Shown here: positions 59,956-64,000 of the stretch, piece by piece
Numbering within the stretch: the first letter of the stretch is position 1
Layout: every line of letters begins with the position of its first letter
Source of the DNA: Colias croceus
Taxonomy: Eukaryota > Arthropoda > Insecta > Lepidoptera > Pieridae
Length of the DNA: 64,000 bases
NCBI RefSeq assembly: GCF_905220415.1
Contig: NC_059550.1
Coordinates: forward strand, 7,566,501 to 7,630,500
Reading direction: 5' to 3'
Made by a program: the position numbers and the translations under genes
The notes under the pieces: model-generated
What the model saw: the letters and a program-made list of their open reading frames with translations, nothing else
What the model was told of the DNA's origin: nothing
Database searches by the model: none

Positions 59956-62900
59956 TATAAGATATTTTCTAACTATATTCAAGATGTTGCTAATGAAAGG
60001 TGGAAATATCTTTAATTATAATATATGTAATTCGAGTTACAAAAAGTGATATTAGGTAAACTAGTCAATTTCAAAATTGTGATTAATTTACCTGAAATAA
60101 TAAAAGCTTTATTAAGCGACGTGAGCAAGTAGTAGTAGTACCTATGCACTATTCATTAGAACAATGATAATTATAGATCTTAAAAAATCCAACTACAGAA
60201 TATCCTCTTGTGATATGGCCTATTAATCGTCGTGTTTAATCACTCATCACCAATATTTATATCTATATCAATTAATAAATACATAATTATGTCCACAAAT
60301 TGCAATTTACCCGCAAAAAATGCATATAAGGTGGGTAGAAAGTGAATAGAATTTGTTTCACGTGAGGGAGCAGAAATAATGAGACATCTTCAAAGGGTTA
60401 TCGGCTCAAAGAGACTCTTTGTGAAGATATCGATGTTACACGTTATTAATACGTATTTTTATAAACACGTGATGTGATACTTAGTATTGAGAGTGATATG
60501 CTACATATTAATTTTTTATAACAGTTGAAGGACTAGAGTTTAGGCCATTAATAAAATTATGATTAAAATATAATATAACCTATGTAAAAAACGTAATTTA
60601 ATCATATTATCATTTTCCGCTTAATTCTTATTGGACTAAATATTTTTCTAATATATTATGAGGTAAAATAAAATTCTTATAAGATCGAAACAGTTCTATA
60701 TCTAAGGGTCCGTATACACTACAGTCTACCACCAAATCAACTTCTTCCGTAACTTATTAATATGGGCGTTTCCAATTGCCGCTTTGTCGTATTGAGTTAT
60801 AATTTTAATTTTGAGTAACTTCAAACTCATTATTTTTGTTTACACACAAATTGTATAGTATACAAAAATAATATAAGTAATTATTTTATTTGAAATAAGA
60901 AATGAAAAGAACAACAGGAAAATATTATCAACATAGTCTCTTAATCGAGGTAATTTTTGCTTAGATTATTTTTTCAAATGTATGGTTTTTAACATGTAGG
61001 TAAGTATGTAAATATATATTAAACACCAAAGCACTTCTCATAAAATTAATTAGGTAAATGTAACATTTGTTACCTGTATTTTGCATGTATCACTTTGTAT
61101 AGATATTATCTATTAGATAATATAAGAAACTCAAAACTCCGAGTTGTTCGGTCTTTATTTTAAAGGATTGTTTCAGCACCCTATCAGGATGCCTGCATTG
61201 TTTATTTCATTTTTCATCGATCGCTCTTCAAATGTTTAATTTTCAGGGCTACAAAAAACTCCCATCCTCTCTTCAAAGGTTTTTATGTTTTATTGTGAAA
61301 ATAATTCGTTTTGTTTATTCCTCGGGTTTAATCTTTTTGTATCATTTGCAAGTGCAATTAAAATTTTTACACCATTCTGTAATCCAGTTAGATTCTCATT
61401 AATTTCCACTTATCGTGTTCTTGTTCAATAATTATTTGCGACTTTGTTAGAACAAAGGGAATAGACAATACTTACATTGATACTTGATAAGTCTCTGAAG
61501 TCTGAATATCAGTTGTAAAAATAAATGAATAAGATTGCTTGAATAGTAATTAAATTTTTTTTTCTACACGTTTAATAGTTTTTTTTTTGTGGGCACAACC
61601 GAGTTTAGCTTGAGCTTGAATAGCTATATTTGATTTAGAATTTTACAAATGTCACTATTATCAACGTAGGTAACTAGGTAGTAAATAGTAAATAAATACA
61701 AAATACTCAATAGATCAACACACAAATAAATGACTAGATGTTTCAAACTTTTGTGGAGATATGATACACATACCTAACTTAGAAAGAAAAAACTCATCAA
61801 ATAAAACGATTCTGACGTAAAATTTCATCTCACGTGAATCCAGGGAACCCGTCATAGACTCGAATCTACATATATGTATACCTAGATAGTTTCCATCAGT
61901 TCCGTATAAGACCTAAGTCGACCACAGAACGCATTCAATCATTCACTCAGAACCAATCAGCGAGCCAATCTCGTCGGATATTCGCTCGCCGCCCATTTTA
62001 ACAGCTCACTAAGTGAGTTTTTGTCGGGAAATGAATGAGAATTGACGGAATGGGACGCGGTAGAACTTGTGGACGCGTTAGGAAATTTTGTATTTTCTGA
62101 ATAGGTTTGAGGACTGTTTTTGTAATATTTGTGACTGTATATTGTAGAAGTTAATTTCTTATTCATTTAAAATCTATGTATAGATATAGGTAGGTAATTA
62201 TTAATTGGTCAATAAATATTATGTAGGTTACTATATAACGGAGTAGCTATTTAGTTATCCGTGATATAACTACACTCTAAATAATTATATATCTAATATC
62301 TGATGAATCCCACAGGGTCGTCCGCGAATAAAACCGCTCGACACAGCTAGTTTAAAATAATTTTAAATACCTATTACCTAAATCTACTAGAAAATAATCA
62401 ATGTATTAAAATTTCGAATTTCTAAATTCTACATGAATAAAAAAAAAAGAACAAGCACTAAAACCCATCAAACCGTGTTAAATGTTAAACAAAATCAGTA
62501 CGCGAAAACTTGGAAAGTGACACTGAAAACTATGAATTATGTAAATCGTCTGAACTGCAAAGACGCCACTTTCACTCTTTAGAAGTTGCATTTTTACACA
62601 TCGCCCGACTTTCGCGAAACTTTTAAACTTTCTTTTGCATGTAAACGATTGTTACAGCGTTGTTATTGGAATTTTAGTTGTTCACGTAGTGCTCATGGGA
62701 TTTTAAGTGTTTATTGTGAATTATGTATTTAGTTAGAAATTATTTAAGTAATTATCCATGTTATGGACGTATCGCTATTCGCTTATGGACGTCGTATTCG
62801 GAAAATTTTTTCCAGAATATAATATTCTGTATTTTTCTAAAAGCTTGTATAAAAATTAAAATTTGTTATATTTTAATAAATCAAATTTCTAATTAGTACA

Positions 62901-63673
62901 ATATCCAATCAGATGAAAATGCAATCTCTGAACTAGCGATCTTATTAGAATTAAGATGGCAGCTAAAATAGCGGCCTCTGTGTTAAACTTTACTACATGT
63001 TTACCGCTACTCAACGATAGAGGGCGCGGAATTAAATCTTATTAGACTGAAAAGTTAATTATAATATTACGAGTCGAGCTTTATACTTCTAAAACTTTTA
63101 CCCGTAATATTCGGTTTTATTTCACAAATAATAATATATAGATATTATATGTATAGAATAGTGTAGATAAATATTAATAGTTTTTGGGTATCTTTTTTAG
63201 CAATTATGATAATTATGCATGTAGGTATGCAACGAATAAAAATTTGCTCGTAGATGAATCGTGATTTTGGAAAACTGAGAAATTACAAATCAAAACAGCT
63301 ACTACTATCAATAATTCTAGTACCTACCTACTAGTTTTTACTTAGTATTTTGTCACAGAAGAGCCCAGTAATATTCCATAAATATTCAAGACATAACACG
63401 AGTACCATCCTGTTATCAGAAGAAGTTGCGCCACAAAGGCGACAGTCGGTGAAATAGGTAGAATATCGTCGACCGGCCGGACCCGCGTCACGCTGTCACT
63501 GGCGACACCGCTATAAAGTATAGGCTGAAGCGATTTTCAAAACGACGTTCTTTGGCATCATCATACATAATTATTATGTAGCAATGACACGAGTTTAAAA
63601 GTCAACAACACACTACACAGTATTTTGCACGCCTTTCTTTGTAGAACCTTTCCGAATCAGTAGTAAATGGTAA
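59956..63673. other. Intergenic, no gene seen
   Basis: AT-rich. A Helitron-like 3' remnant (GCTCGACACAGCTAG) ends at 62350. A complex island at 61830-62120 overlaps a 69-aa - strand open frame (61957-62166) with Ser-rich then LSELLKWAASEYP-like sequence; no domain was recognised and it is not called. A second complex block lies at 62930-63030. A remnant of a non-LTR 3' end (TTTCCGAATCAGTAGTAAATGG) lies at 63649-63670. Confidence 0.4.
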
Positions 63674-63880
63674 GGCTGGTTGCAGAGCTTGACCGACCAT
63701 CAGTGCGTACGTCAGTCGCGCTTGTCAAATGTATGGAAATTCATAAAACCTTTCATAGCTAGACCGACCATACGCACGCGTATTGTCATGCGCATTAGTG
63801 TCATAGTTTTTAGAATTGTTGATGCCTATCGTCAGGACCGACGGTACGCACTGACGGTCGGTCAAGCTCTGCAACCAGAC
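63674..63880. mobile_element. Harbinger-like MITE (TAA duplication)
   Basis: This 207-bp element has TAA at 63671-63673 and 63881-63883. Its inverted repeats of about 35 bp read G(G/T)CTGGTTGCAGAGCTTG and CAAGCTCTGCAACCAGAC, continuing through the GACCGACC(A/G)TCAGTGCGTAC block. A further internal GACCGACCATACGCACGC copy is present. The open frame 63680-63883 is just its translation. It is inserted in or next to a non-LTR retroposon fragment. Confidence 0.82.
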
Positions 63881-64000
63881 TAACTCTAGCTATTAACACG
63901 ATTTAAAGTTATTGAATTGTTTGAACGTTCAAGACTTGATATAATGATACTTCTTCTCTATACGTTCCTAAACTTTTCCAAATATTTGTTTTTTATATAA

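Noticed and set aside
61957..62166. 69-codon - strand open frame with a helix-like LSELLKWAASEYP segment
   Set aside because: It looks more protein-like than most here, but there is no domain, no neighbouring exon and no poly(A) context to support a gene.
1..64000. CRISPR arrays, bacterial operons or viral insertions
   Set aside because: No regularly spaced direct repeats with unique spacers, no dense same-strand genes, and no recognisable viral proteins were seen.

Overview
This window is insect nuclear DNA, almost certainly from a moth or butterfly (Lepidoptera). The evidence is an AT-rich background, large introns, and interspersed repeats of the kind common in lepidopteran genomes: a tRNA-derived SINE, several short Helitron-like repeats that start with TC and end with CTAG, and a non-LTR retroposon tail. 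There are no bacterial-style operons, no CRISPR array and no dense coding. No previously undescribed biological system could be supported. The most useful content is one developmental transcription factor gene and a well-preserved set of nested transposon relics.

One gene is recognised with confidence. It is the single insect orthologue of vertebrate BCL11A/BCL11B (Drosophila CG9650), on the + strand. Five coding exons join in frame, all at phase-1 junctions: 2829-2847 or 2829-2892 (probable first exon, two possible donors), 13561-13764 (N-terminal CCHC finger), 14279-14479 and 14854-15039 (disordered linker with a SUMO consensus), and 28048-30041 (one C2H2 finger, the alanine/proline-rich middle, a finger pair, an acidic tract and the C-terminal three-finger DNA-binding cluster). 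The joined product is 867 aa with the short first exon or 882 aa with the long one. A possible alternative 3'-terminal exon at 24234-24388 would give a finger-poor short isoform and carries a strong G-quadruplex motif. The 3'UTR runs to about 31.37 kb.

The introns hold the best-preserved mobile elements. Intron 1 has a 1.67-kb pogo-type element with perfect 24-bp inverted repeats and a decayed DDE transposase (4597-6270), and a SINE broken by a retroposon tail and a Helitron (8966-9528). Intron 2 starts with a Helitron 15 bp past the donor. Intron 4 has a second, internally deleted pogo-type element (17451-18716) and a hAT element with an 8-bp duplication (20919-23530), which itself contains a foldback, Mutator-like element (21406-22904).

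From about 31.4 kb to the end of the window I see no convincing gene. This is an AT-rich gene desert with short Helitron-like repeats, two Harbinger-like MITEs with TAA duplications (56883-57072, 63674-63880), a tandem repeat of about 130 bp built around TATCGATA (34548-34890), a G-rich tract (about 40.0 kb) and scattered more complex blocks. Such deserts beside developmental transcription factor genes often hold long-range enhancers. Here that is inference only.
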